Numbered from the stretch's first letter, positions 1 through 9,410 are shown. The stretch is DNA of 18,170 nucleotides from Hymenopellis radicata (GCA_015501595.1 JADNRX010000912.1:1-18170), one strand, 5' to 3'. Made by a program: numbers and translations. The notes: generated by a model not told the origin, from the letters alone.

Positions 1-700
1 GACTGAACACTTGGCGCCTCGAATTGATGATGATTGTTCGACGAACGTTAACCTCAGCCCGACAAGGTTTTAGACAATAGCATCGAGTCTAGGACGGAAG
101 GTGAGCATGAAGAGAAGAATCAGGAGAACACAGAACAACACTCTTGAACCCGAGACCCCAAACAAGGCGATGTGAAGTGACTTAGTCTAGATGAAGCACT
201 CAGAGCAACGCGCCATGTGCAGCCTGACCACCACTGTTAGATGTGAGAGAGATGAGACTCTAGTGTAAGTCATGGATACAACATAGTCCCGACAGATGTG
301 CTTGACTGTCTTGACGTTGACCATCAAGAGAAATTTCGGCAGGTCGATCATTTGAAAGTGGCGAGATTGACGACCTCCCAAGGCCATGTGAACAGTTGAC
401 GTTCAAAAGCTTGAAGAGCCGCCCGTGGGCCAAAGACAACGCAGGGCACTGTCCAAATTGATTTAAAATGTGCTACTATGGCATCGTCGGTACATTCTCA
501 ATAGCATCAGAATGGCACATACCAAGTCAAACACCACCCATCCTGAGTGGCATACAGTTAATCGAGGAGAGAGAGAAAATAAATAGAACATAGGACATAG
601 GTCCTCAGTCTTTCTTGTCCAGCAGCTCCAGATGCACGTTAAAGTACCTAAAAAATACCGTCAGAATGCTCGCCAATAAACACGGAAAGCCGATCTTTTA
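1..700. other. No gene recognised (left edge)
   Basis: I see no convincing gene in this stretch. The longest open frame is about 66 codons on the minus strand (187-387) and matches no family I know. The right end is the 3' flank of the TMEM70-like gene, whose stop codon lies at 701-703. The first 400 bases could be the 3' untranslated end of a gene outside the window, but nothing shows this. Confidence 0.4.
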
Positions 701-1409
701 TTACCGAACGACACTCCCGAGAGCATGGCAGTTCCCTTCACCGTTGTTCTCCCACTTCACCACCCAGCTTCCGATCCTTTCTCCGTCGCCATTGAAGGTC
801 TCCGCCACCGTCTCCTCCGTCCCAGGCGCCGCCCGCTTCGCCTGCGCCTCCGGTAACACGACGCGCGTCGGCAGCTGCCACTTGGCAAAGGGGCGTTGCG
901 TATCCGCGAGAAAATCGGTGTCGTATATCTGCCAATGTGTTTGAACTTAACTTATACGGGATGCGCGAAACACGCACCTTGGTGACAAGCGGCTTCAAGA
1001 ACAGACTATACGTCGTAATCTCGAGCTCGCCGCCCGGCGGTATGCGCCGCAGCGACGTCACGTACGGACGCGTGAAATACGACACCATCGCCGTGCTGAC
1101 CAGGGACGTGGTGACCGCGATGCCGGCCAGGGATATCGCGCGACGGTGGGCAGGTTGGACTCGATGATGAAGAAGAACGGGGAGATGGCCGTCGTCGCCC
1201 CCAGCGACGACAAAGACAGGATTTTGAGCCGCCGGAAAGTCGGTGTGAGCGGGCCTTGGTATATGCGCTCGCCTGGCCCGTTATTCTCCGTCAGTCGCTG
1301 TCACTGTGGTAGAAAGCGGCCGCCATCGAGAAAGCGGCACTGGGAGTCTGCAGGCTGGGGACCGTGCACAGACTGAGAGGGGTGACTTCAAAAGAAGACG
1401 AGGCAGCAT
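701..1409 (-). CDS. TMEM70/TMEM186-like mitochondrial membrane protein, two frame breaks
   Basis: Family members are small mitochondrial inner-membrane proteins linked to assembly of respiratory complexes; the role here is inferred. The start at 1409 gives a textbook import peptide: basic, free of acidic residues, ending in RWRPLSTTV. Next come ERIYQGPL, a first hydrophobic segment (LSSLGATTAISPFFFII), a second (AISLAGIAVTTSLVSTAMV), and a conserved tail with SYFTRPYVTSLRR, TTYSLFLKPLVTK and FAKWQLPTRVVLPEA. One intron is clear at 929-977 (GTGCGT...CAG, phase 0), joining LVTK to IYDTDFLADTQRPF. The reading frame breaks twice: about 1279-1290 (one base too many) and about 1135-1146 (one too few). 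The two cancel, but a TAA lies between them, so the frame as printed cannot be read through. With both corrected the protein is about 220 aa, normal for the family. Either assembly indels or a recent pseudogene. Confidence 0.62.
929..977 (-). other. Intron of the TMEM70-like gene
   Basis: A 49-nt intron with donor GTGCGT and acceptor TTGGCAG on the minus strand, phase 0. Removing it joins two blocks that both look like the same protein family, which supports the gene despite its frame breaks elsewhere. Confidence 0.75.
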
Positions 1410-1776
1410 CTTGAGCGGGCGGGGTCAAACAAGGATATACAACCGCTGAAGCCCGACGGAAGGCGAGCGGCGAATCACAGTGTTCGGATTGACAATTGAA
1501 ACGTCAACGCTTGCACAGCGTTAACGCTGGAGGTGCTTGGGAAAGTTCGATTCACACTGAGCATTCGCGTCCGTACGGCATGAGGACGGGAGGCTTCGTC
1601 AGCATTCATTTGTGTTCAGATATAACGGGCTCCGAGAAAGTAGTCTTGACCATCGACGAATCTGTTATCGGATACCACTAACCTGAGTACTAAAGACTGC
1701 GCGAAAGTTCCAATAATGTTGACGGATTCTCTGAACAACTCGGCTTTCAATTCGAGAACGCTGCGGAGGAATCATA
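1410..1776. other. Intergenic, between two minus-strand genes
   Basis: About 370 bases without a supportable gene. It holds the upstream region of the TMEM70-like gene, with a weak TATA-like TGTATATCC on the minus strand near 1435-1443, and the 3' flank of the alpha/beta hydrolase, whose stop is at 1777. Confidence 0.5.
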
Positions 1777-2813
1777 CTACAATCCTCGCTTCCCAAGGAA
1801 ACTGATTATAGCATCCCCAATCTCCTCCACATGGTTTTCCAACGCGAAATGCCCTCCATCCACAAACTTCACCTCCACATCATTCAACAGGCCAGACACT
1901 TGAAACGTCATCGCGCCAGGAGGAATGAATATCGGATCGTTCTTGCCCCAAATCGCCAACACCGGTGGCTGCGAGGTCTTAAAGTAAGCCTGGAAAGAAG
2001 GATACAAGTCGACGTTGGTGCGATAGTCCAAGAACAGATCGAGCTGAATATCCTTCTGAGGAGGCTGCGAGAGGAGAGCATAGTCGAGCGTCCATGTCTC
2101 GGGTGGGATTCGCTCGGGATGCGCTTCTCCGGTAACATACTACACAGACGGACATGAGAGCACAAGTTGACTGACAAAGTAAAGCTCACTTGGAACTTGG
2201 TACTGTCATACGTGAGGAGAGAAGCCAGCGCTTCGCGCTTCTCCTCCGATGTGGGATCAGCCCAGTACGCCTTGATGGGATCCCAGAAAGAACCTAGTCC
2301 CTCAACGAACGCGTTTCCGTTTTGTGATATGATGGCAGCAACAGCATCCGGCCGCGCCAAAGCCAGTCTAATCATCGTCCATTGGTATGGATAATACAAA
2401 TCCAACGAAAAGCAACTGACCTTAATCCAGTCGGCGCACCATAGTCGAAGACGTATACGGAAAACTTGTTCAGCTCCAACTCGTACGTGAACTCTTCAAT
2501 GGTCTTCGCGATATTGGCGAACGTGTACGTATACTTTCTGGAGTCAGGAACTACTGTGAAGCCAAATCCCGGAAGGTCCGGCGCCTGGAAAGAGGATCAA
2601 TTTCACGTCAACCAGGTATTGACGCGACGAACGTACAATAACATGGTAGTGAGGTGCCAGCTTCGTTATGAGGTCGCGATACTGAAAGGACGAAGACGGG
2701 AATCCGTGCAGAAGGAGCGCGACAGGCGCGTCTTGATCGCCGGTTTCACGGTAGAAGACCTGGATTCCGTCGTCGACTGTAACGCTACTGATCCTAGTTG
2801 CTGAATGCGACAT
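1777..2813 (-). CDS. Alpha/beta hydrolase, epoxide-hydrolase/haloalkane-dehalogenase type
   Basis: A predicted soluble hydrolase acting through a covalent ester on an aspartate, as in epoxide hydrolases and haloalkane dehalogenases; the substrate cannot be told from sequence. Four exons: 2637-2813, 2421-2584, 2190-2367, 1777-2139. Introns are 50-53 nt with donors GTACGT, GTCAGT and GTGAGC; phases agree and give 293 aa, the usual length. Motifs in order: [16 protein letters not shown] (HGFP oxyanion motif), [10 protein letters not shown], nucleophile elbow VFDYGAPTG with D106, cap region, WGKNDPIF with acid D241, and [10 protein letters not shown] with base H270. The nucleophile is followed by Tyr rather than the Trp found in classic haloalkane dehalogenases, which favours the epoxide-hydrolase side. 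There is no signal peptide, so it is probably cytosolic. All catalytic residues are present and the gene looks intact. Confidence 0.92.
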
Positions 2814-3302
2814 GGCAGATGCTACAAAGAGCGCGAGGAAAATGAACCCACCGAGAGGGACTAACTATATAGTGGTTCATGGCGGCTGAGTAAGGCAACA
2901 CTTGAGAATGAAGTCAGGTTTCGGATTTACAAGCTTGACTCCATTGTTGGTCAGCAAACAAGTCAGCGATACCTCCTTGTGCCAAGATTTGGCAGAAAGA
3001 AAAACCGCCGGTTCGTGCGGAAATATTTAAGACGTCGGTTTACGGCAGGGATGGAGGTGGACTGGCGCTATGGAGTCGCAACCATGACGCATGCAAAGTC
3101 AATGTCTCCAGGGCAGAACGAACTGTCAACGTACGTCAGTATATACCTGGTCTGAGGACTTGATGGTAGAAAACACAGACTACACAGTGGTTTGGGATGA
3201 AAGATATAGGATACAGATACAAGAGAACGTTGTACACTGAGATTCACGTGAGCGTCAACACGACAAGCGATAGGTCTGATTCTCTCACCACACCTGGTAT
3301 TC
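2814..3302. other. Intergenic: hydrolase promoter and kinase 3' flank
   Basis: About 490 bases. The left end is the promoter of the hydrolase gene; the right end is the 3' flank of thymidylate kinase (stop at 3303-3305). Open frames reaching in here from the kinase region are shadows of the kinase gene. I see no separate gene or RNA. Confidence 0.5.
2865..2872 (-). promoter_or_regulatory. TATA box of the alpha/beta hydrolase gene
   Basis: The palindrome CTATATAG lies about 52 bases upstream of the ATG at 2813, within the usual range for fungal genes. Position is the only support. Confidence 0.45.
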
Positions 3303-4046
3303 TCATGACCACAGCTTGCCCACCGGCTCCTCAACGCCATCCACAAGCCTTTCCACACACCGCCAAACATCCTCACCCACCTCGTCCACATCCCTCCCCG
3401 CATCAATCGTAACCCAGTCTTCCTTTCCCTCCTCACACAATACCCCGAATACACCCCTCACCTTCTCCTGCAACTCCTCCTTCTCATATCGCTCCTCACC
3501 ATACCCGCCGCGCGCCCGTGCAGCCTCTGCCGAAATGTCCAAGAACACGACGAGATCCGGCCGCGGCAAGCCGACGTCGGGGGCGCGGCACCACGAGAGC
3601 GGGAGGCCTTTCGCGGCGCTGAACGCGATTCCGGAGAACGCGTACCGGTCGCATATGATTGTGATACCGTCGTTTAGCTGCGATATCAACGTGGATCTAA
3701 TAAGGAGAGATTGATGACAGTAAAGACAACGGAGGAGGGAACGGACGCGAGCTCCCAGCGGTTCGCAGAAAACAGCAGATGTATAACGTGGTCGTCCAGC
3801 TCAGTTTCGCTCTGCAGATACGCGTTGATCATTCCCCCGATTTTCGTGGTTCGTTCTAGAGAGAGAGAGAGATGTGAGCGTGCGCGTAGAGGAAACATTA
3901 CATGTAGTATACATACCGGGAAACTTGACGAGTTCCACTTTCTTGCCTTGCTTCGTCAGACGCTCCTTCAGCTGTGTTGTCTGGCTGGTCTTTCCCGAGC
4001 GGTCGAGCCCTTCGATGACGATAAACGCGCCCCGACGCCGCGCCAT
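3303..4046 (-). CDS. CDC8: Thymidylate kinase (dTMP kinase)
   Basis: Phosphorylates dTMP to dTDP with ATP, an essential step of dTTP synthesis for DNA replication; yeast Cdc8 and human DTYMK are the family models. Three exons: 3917-4046, 3747-3855, 3303-3696. Introns are 61 nt (GTATGT...TAG) and 50 nt (GTCCGT...TAG), and the joined frame gives 210 aa, the normal length. The P-loop GLDRSGKT is at residues 13-20. The first junction restores [18 protein letters not shown], the family's KFPxRxTxIG motif. The dTMP-binding DRY is at 96-98 ([13 protein letters not shown]), followed by the LID segment [13 protein letters not shown]. The intron at 3856-3916 holds a GA run. Nothing suggests damage. An MCB-type ACGCGT lies about 150 bases upstream of the start, which would suit S-phase expression. 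Confidence 0.95.
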
Positions 4047-4196
4047 GATGGTCGTGGTTGGTGGCAGACTGAGAATTGATGTTCCCTAACCGGGAGCGCG
4101 TTGTTTACCTTTGTGTCGTTCGTTGTTGGAGATCAAATTGAACGATTAATGCAGAGGTCGGTTGTGATTTCTTCGAGCTCAACGGTCCTCGTCACG

Positions 4197-4202
4197 ACGC
4201 GT
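4197..4202. promoter_or_regulatory. ACGCGT (MCB-like) upstream of thymidylate kinase
   Basis: A perfect ACGCGT about 150 bases upstream of the CDC8 start. In ascomycete yeasts this box is bound by MBF and drives G1/S genes, CDC8 among them. The hexamer occurs several other times in the window, including inside coding exons, so one copy alone is weak evidence. Confidence 0.3.
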
Positions 4203-4327
4203 AGACCAGACTAATAAATGGGAGACAAAAGAGGAGGTGATGGTAGCTCTCAGAGGCCTCAAATGTTTAGTTCCTGTTCGTACAGCGCGCGACCTCCACA
4301 ACCAAAAAACGAATTCGCATCATCATT

Positions 4328-4351
4328 CCACATCCATATCCATATCCACAT
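4328..4351. repeat. (CCAYAT)4 tandem hexamer
   Basis: Four tandem copies of CCACAT/CCATAT sit across the stop codon and 3' flank of the secreted LPMO-like gene. It is a simple short repeat with no visible function. Confidence 0.7.
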
Positions 4352-5271
4352 CACGGCATCGTAAAATCAATACAACTCTCATACGTCTGACTATTCTCCG
4401 TCGCATACCAAAACCACTGAATCGCACATGCGCCTTCCTCCTTACACGCGTCCCCCAACGTGTCCGGGATCGTCACGCTGAACGAGGCTTTGTTCGAGCA
4501 AATTTTAATCAGCCCCCCCCCAAAAAAAAAAGAAAGCGAGCCCACGTACTCTCATTCGCAGGCCACTTTGACGGCCCCAAAGAAGAATTGGCGTACACGC
4601 TCCACGTGAGGAGGCGCGCGAGGGGCACTTGCGCCGCGAGGTCCACGACGGAGACGTTCTGCGCAAGCCAGAATGAGGGAAGAGTAAGAGTAAGATTAGG
4701 AGGGAGGAAAAGGCACGTACAGCGTATCCGGTGTGGTGCGCGACGAGCTCGACGGTCATCGGCACGACGTCGCCGACGCTGTACACCCGCGTGTTGCTCG
4801 CATTGTCTTCGATCTACCACGGCTCAGATGGGGGTGGGGAGATTGTAGAGGACCGTGCTAACCTGATATCCCTTGCAGAAATAGAGATGACACGCCTCGG
4901 CGTCGTACGTGCTGTCAATCTTCTTCACCGCGTCCTCGATCTACCTTTCCATTAACACACAGCGCCCTCGATGGGAATACTAGTGCGTGGGACGTACCGG
5001 TCCGTATGGATCTACCCCAAGACAAGTTAACCTTGCGCACCTGAAGAAAAAAAAAAGAGAAACCAACCTGCTTTCAAACTCTTATACACCGGGGACCCAC
5101 ATTTCGCTTCCGTCCCAGCCCCAACCTATAAATAAAAAATAAAAGTCATTGTCGGAAAAACCTAGGTAGCATGGTGGTGCTCACGACGCGCGCCGCGGGC
5201 GACGTGACTCTCCCGTGCGCGAGCGCGTATCCGATCGAGGCAGCGATGACTGAAATCCTGGTGAAGAGCAT
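4351..5271 (-). CDS. Secreted LPMO-like protein with mature N-terminal His
   Basis: A small secreted protein resembling fungal proteins of the chitin-binding/LPMO_10 type; copper-dependent polysaccharide oxidation is possible but unproven. Seven exons: 5185-5271, 5068-5125, 4998-5011, 4863-4940, 4721-4813, 4550-4658, 4351-4487. Introns are 49-62 nt, phases agree, and the product is 191 aa. A signal peptide of about 18 residues (MLFTRISVIAASIGYALA) would be cut to expose H19 of HGRVTSPAARVVGAG, the N-terminal histidine needed for a copper brace. H106 in VAHHTGYANVSVVD is the likely second ligand; relatives usually have PHTG. Six cysteines (38, 70, 75, 161, 167, 185) suggest three disulfides, and four N-glycosylation sequons are present. 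The C-terminal block SFSVTIPDTLG...CAIQWFWYA...TYESCIDFT is typical. Exon 3 is only 14 nt. It is slightly short for the family through the N-terminal third. Confidence 0.8.
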
Positions 5272-5792
5272 TATATCCTTACTTGCTGCCTGAAGACTCG
5301 TTAATGTGCGTATTTATACCGTTGTTAGCGGTCCGTAGCAAAGACGACGGTCCGGGGACGGAAAATAAGGTAGCAGAGAACGCATAGACATCGGGTCTTT
5401 CTCGCGTGGGACGTTTATTTTGCTGCGGCGGTTTAATTGGAGCGTTAAGGGCGCACGGAGAATATCTGGAATGGCAACCCAGTTTGAAGCAGCTGAGCAC
5501 GCAAGATAGATGGAAAGCGCAAGGTGAATGGAAAGCACGAGGAGAAAAGACTGAATTGTAGTGAGTTTGGGCGAGTCAGATGATAGATAAAACACACAGA
5601 AGCAATGGTAGAGCCAAGATGGCTGACGTGGACGGAAGGTCCTCAGAGGGAATCAAAGGCAGCCTCATATTACGCACCCGACATGCCCTCAGATATATCC
5701 AGAAGAAGACCTAAAAGGCAGACGCTATACAATAAGCATATTATTACCTTCACGTAACTTAGTACTCAAAACCCTCTGCTACAAGACATCAT
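5272..5792. other. Intergenic: LPMO-like promoter and DUS1 3' flank
   Basis: About 520 bases with no gene I can support. Two minus-strand open frames of 73 and 93 codons overlap here, but they lie in the promoter of the secreted-protein gene and one crosses its TATA box. The right part is 3' flank of DUS1, whose stop is at 5793. Confidence 0.5.
5310..5319 (-). promoter_or_regulatory. TATA box of the LPMO-like gene
   Basis: GTATAAATAC on the minus strand about 40 bases upstream of the start codon at 5271. Strong match and suitable spacing. Confidence 0.6.
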
Positions 5793-7297
5793 CTAAGCGG
5801 CGAGCGCAATAGGCGTCAGTTTCGCTCTCTTAACATCATCCTTCTCCTCCAACTCGTCCCCAGCGCGCTTCTCCACCTTGGGAGCTACTCAACACATCAG
5901 GTCAACGCACGTCAAGAACTAAAGAGATTCATCGTACCTTTGATTTTCGGAACCGGCATTGGCGCTGGAGGTCTAAAGTATGGCTGCGCCAGCCAGTACG
6001 GCAGCACAGGAAGCCCCGTAGCAGAGTCGATCTGTACCATCTCTCCCGTGTGCGAGTCCTTCGCTGCCTGCATCCGCGCCTTGAGCTCTAGACACACATC
6101 CACATAAGGCTGAAGCCCGCCCTTCGCCCAGTCCCCATCCCTCGCAACCTGGGCCTTGCCCAACTTCTCCCGTAGGTCAGTTTCACGAGTCAACCCCGGC
6201 CGCATGATCTTGAACAGGTGCCCCTTTATCGCGCTCAAAGGCGTGTGCGTCTTGAGGGATTTACATATATCGAGATACTCGAGTGCTAGGTCGGCGTGGA
6301 AGAGGTGTTGGTCGACTAGTGGGGCATCGCTGTCGGGTGATTGGAACAACGCGGGATTGTAAAGCTGTCCTTCAGCGGACATGACACCATCACAGGCGGT
6401 TTCAGCGAGGCAGCGCGCTATGTCGCTGGGGTAGAGGACGTTGCCGTTGGCGAATACGGGGACGGATACGGCGGCTTTGACGGCGCGGATCTGGGACCAG
6501 TCTGCGAGGCCTGAGTTTACTCCGCGTTGCTCGCGGATGCGGCCGTGGCAGGTGAGAATCTGCGCTCCAGCGCGCTCGAGCATCTTGGCGTACTCGACTG
6601 TCTTTTCCACGCTAGGGAACACACGGAATTTGGCTGTGACGGGAACTTTGAGATTTACGTGGAGGATGTTGACTATATCAAGGTGTTGGTTAATGGAAAA
6701 GGAAGAGAGATGGGTGGAGATACGCACTAAGCTTGTATATCAAGTCCCAATCATCCTGGAGGAACGCGCCATATTTTCCCTTTTTTGCGATATCTTGGGG
6801 ACAGCCGAGGTTGATGTCGATGCCGTCGCAGTGGTCTTGGACGACAAGAGCGGAGGCAAGGAGTTTTTCGGGGTCGTTGGCGCAGAACTGCACTAGCAGA
6901 GGCCGATCCATGGAAGGGTTGCCTTCCTCGCCTGAGGCAATGTCGAAGTATTTTCTGCGATTGGCAATGGCGGTAGTATCTGCGAACATCTGTAGACGAG
7001 ATACAGAAAGGTGGGGAAGGATTTATGAGCAAACGGACCTTTGCATTGATCATGGGTGTGTATATTAGCTAGATACTCTGTCAGACTTTGACAATAGGTG
7101 TTTGGTAGAGGATTACTTGGGCTCCATATCTCCTAGACAGTACCCTCCAAGCCTGCACTACGCTGGTTCATGACCTGGCTCGGAAGTGTGAAGAAACGTA
7201 CCAGCTCGCTCTGATCTACCATGGGGGCAACGACATATTTCGGGCTCTTGAGGACATCACGGTAAAAGTTGTATCCAGTTGGCTTTGGGGTCGTCAT
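5793..7297 (-). CDS. DUS1: tRNA-dihydrouridine synthase, Dus1 type
   Basis: A flavin enzyme that reduces uridine in the D-loop of tRNA; yeast Dus1 works on U16/U17. Six exons: 7202-7297, 7117-7152, 7039-7068, 6728-6989, 5938-6672, 5793-5884. Introns are 48-55 nt and all phases agree, giving 416 aa, close to yeast Dus1. Motifs: [20 protein letters not shown] near the N terminus, [34 protein letters not shown] with catalytic C117, [15 protein letters not shown] and CDGVMSAEG. The C-terminal extension is charged and ends [12 protein letters not shown]. Exons 2 and 3 are only 36 and 30 nt. The start at 7297 was preferred because the family begins just before the [19 protein letters not shown] block; an in-frame ATG at 7381 would add 28 unusual residues. 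The gene looks intact. Confidence 0.95.
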
Positions 7298-7482
7298 GAA
7301 TAGAGCATTGACGGTTGCCCGGAGGGCAGTCAACAGCCGAATGATGGTGGTTGAGTGGAAGGAGAATTTTGGATCGCTCAATCAGAGTTGCCGGCCCGGC
7401 ACGTGACACACGCGTTTTGGCCGCTGTGTGCGGATGTTTGGCGTCTCCACGCTCTTGCTCCGGACTCTCGGGTTTCGACTGG
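7298..7482. promoter_or_regulatory. Divergent promoter, DUS1 / coiled-coil gene
   Basis: About 185 bases separate the start codons of DUS1 (minus) and the coiled-coil protein gene (plus). It contains the E-box CACGTG at 7400-7405 followed by ACGCGT at 7410-7415. CACGTGAC is a typical bHLH (Cbf1-type) target in fungi. No TATA box is evident on either side. Shared control of the two genes is inferred from layout only. Confidence 0.45.
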
Positions 7483-8769
7483 ATGGCTAGCAAGATTGAG
7501 TCGTCTATGGATGGGACATTAGATAAAGGAAAAGAAAGAGAACATGACGATGACGAGGAAAACATGGATGGGTATCCACCCGAGGTGCGCACCTCATTTG
7601 ATGCTCGGTTTGAGGTTTGACGGTGAGGCAGATAGCGAGCTTGCTTACGACGCTGCGATCGCAGTTGACGACGCAAGCGACGGTTATATCGTCTCTGGCT
7701 ACCCAACGGGATCTACTTGTACATACGATCGAGGAGGAACGGGCACGCTGGGACGGCGAGCGGGAAGGCTGGGAGCGGAGCGCAGAAGCGCTAATTCGGA
7801 GACGGCCCGCAGGTAGCAATATTGACCGAGAGGAACTAGAACGAAGGAATGGGCTGTTGGAGGGCGAGGTACGGGGAAAGACCGCCAAGGTTGGTTTATT
7901 TGTTTTAAATTTCCTCTGAAATGATGCTCATGTGTTGTAGTTGAACGACGCCCTGGCACGGCTCGCAGCGCTTGAGCACGAGCTCTCGGAACTCAAGCCT
8001 CTTCTTCTTCTTCCCACTCCTCCCGCCTCCGCGCCTCAAACCTCGACATCCAAGTACTACCCCTCCTACGTAGCCCCCTCCCCCTCACGCCCGCGAACAG
8101 TCAATCACTACGACCGGCGTGCGACACCTGCCCCGTCTCCCCAAAGCGCAACATAGACACTTACAGTGCTGACGCTCGGATAGAACACCTACTCCTCGCA
8201 ACTCGCCGTTTGGGCAGGGAAAGGGTAGCCAACTCTACTAACGGGGGAAAGAAGAAGACGCGCGCCAAGACAGCTTCTACCCATTACCGCGAAACCAGAC
8301 CTTCTACTTCCCGTCAAGCCCCTTCCCCTCGTGCCTCCCGCAAAACGCCCCTCGACAGACTAGTCAGCGCGGCAGCTGCCATGTCCCAAGACGAGATGAA
8401 TCAACCTCCAAAACGCAGACGTATATCCGGTGGAGGAGGCAGTATGCTCGACGTTCTCGCCGCTGCTGCCGAGCGCAGAGAGCCCACCCCACGCGTCATC
8501 GCGCCCCCGACGCCTTCATCGTCGCGTGTCATACGCACAGGAACCCCGTCCGCATCGCGTTTCCCTCTCCCTCTCCGCCGCCAGCACCAGCACCACAGCC
8601 TGTTCACAGTCTCACGGCCGCCCTAAATGCTGCTGCCGTCAATAATGTAAAGCGAAGACGGAAGAGGGACGATCCGCCGCAGAGAACGACGACGGGCTTT
8701 GTCGAATTCCATCTCGCTGCACCACAGCCCGATGGTGATCACGATGCGGAGGGGAGTGACGACGATTAG
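7483..8769 (+). CDS. Basic coiled-coil protein of unknown function, probably nuclear
   Basis: I recognise no characterised family, although the layout resembles uncharacterised basidiomycete proteins. Model: exons 7483-7584, 7632-7889, 7941-8118, 8184-8525, 8585-8769, giving 354 aa. Residues 1-34 are acidic (EREHDDDEEN). About residues 35-130 form a likely coiled coil (SLLTTLRSQLTTQ, HTIEEERARWDGEREGWE, ELERRNGLLEGEV). A Pro/Ser linker follows, then HLLLATRRLGRERV, a short KTPLDRLVSAAAAM block, the basic PPKRRRIS, and near the end VKRRRKRDD, both nuclear-signal-like. The acidic tail ends EGSDDD. The first two introns are firm. The intron at 8119-8183 has an alternative acceptor at 8166. The change of frame at 8526-8584 is either an intron with a weak GTGTCA donor or a one-base indel; coding clearly resumes with TAALNAAAVNNVKRRRKRDD. 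Confidence 0.68.
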
Positions 8770-8799
8770 TTTTTTTGTACAACATGGTTTTAGGAATAA

Positions 8800-9123
8800 G
8801 AAATCAATTTTTCTGGCCTTCTACCGCTACTCAAGGATGTCTGCCAATTTCTTAACTTCCGTGTTCCGCTGAATGCATATGCAGGAATCAGTGCTCACTT
8901 TGAGCGTGTGAGATTTGCAGCGGATGTATTGGCAAAGACAGTAGGTCTCCCATTGCCAGACCACACTAGCAGCGTATTGAACCTTATGAATGGTCTCAAG
9001 CATTCTCCGGCGGCGCTCCTACTCCCGTCAGCGATTTGTTGGGTGTATGGAGAAGAATGCGCGCCACCGGGGGAACTCGAGCGATCACGTGTATACATAC
9101 CCTTTTCTTTCCGACGTTCATAG
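8800..9123 (+). other. Open frame without a start codon
   Basis: A 107-codon open frame whose translation looks protein-like (PLLKDVCQFLNFRVPLNAY, HFERVRFAADVLAKTVGLPL) but has no ATG before residue 61 and no obvious donor-acceptor pair linking it to the gene ending at 8769. It could be a relic exon or chance. The rest of 8770-9273 shows no other gene; a B-box-like GGCTCGAATCA near 9144-9154 lacks a tRNA around it. Confidence 0.18.
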
Positions 9124-9323
9124 CCTAAGGTTGGCAAGCGCAGGCTCGAATCATGACGACGACTTTCAGGTCAATGCGCTTTCAGAAGAGTGGCAGGTGG
9201 TCAACTGCTGATCCAAAGAGGTGTGCCGAGCTCTCAATTCAACCTTTTCAAATCTCAAGCTACAGGTGATATATGCGACAGTACTCAATTGTGGCCACGT
9301 CTTGACTTTGGACGAATCGGACA

Positions 9324-9335
9324 CATTATAAAATC
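9324..9335 (+). promoter_or_regulatory. TATA box of the F-box gene, copy 1
   Basis: CATTATAAAATC lies about 80 bases upstream of the ATG at 9411. The same element is kept in copy 2 at about 13622-13633, so it belonged to the ancestral unit. Confidence 0.5.
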
Positions 9336-9410
9336 CGGCTACACGGGTGGTTTCATATCCAGCGCTCATCATCGTTGTACCACGTATCCCCCCCCGCGCT
9401 TGATAAATAC

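Noticed and set aside
187..387. 66-codon minus-strand frame near the left edge
   Set aside because: No recognisable motif, no neighbouring exon and no start context beyond chance.
738..1376. Plus-strand frames opposite the TMEM70-like gene
   Set aside because: No family resemblance; the minus strand carries the conserved motifs and splice sites.
4237..4848. 203-codon plus-strand open frame
   Set aside because: It lies antisense to the LPMO-like gene, crosses its introns and has an arginine-rich composition typical of a shadow frame.
5279..5595. Minus-strand frames with a hydrophobic stretch upstream of the LPMO-like gene
   Set aside because: They cover the TATA box and leader of that gene and resemble no known protein; the hydrophobic run is not followed by a coherent protein.
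6156..7068. Several plus-strand frames across DUS1
   Set aside because: All are antisense to well-supported DUS1 exons.
9120..9165. Possible tRNA (B-box-like GGCTCGAATCA with an A-box-like TAGCCTAAGG upstream)
   Set aside because: The two boxes are only about 25 bases apart, the T-stem does not pair and no acceptor stem can be formed.
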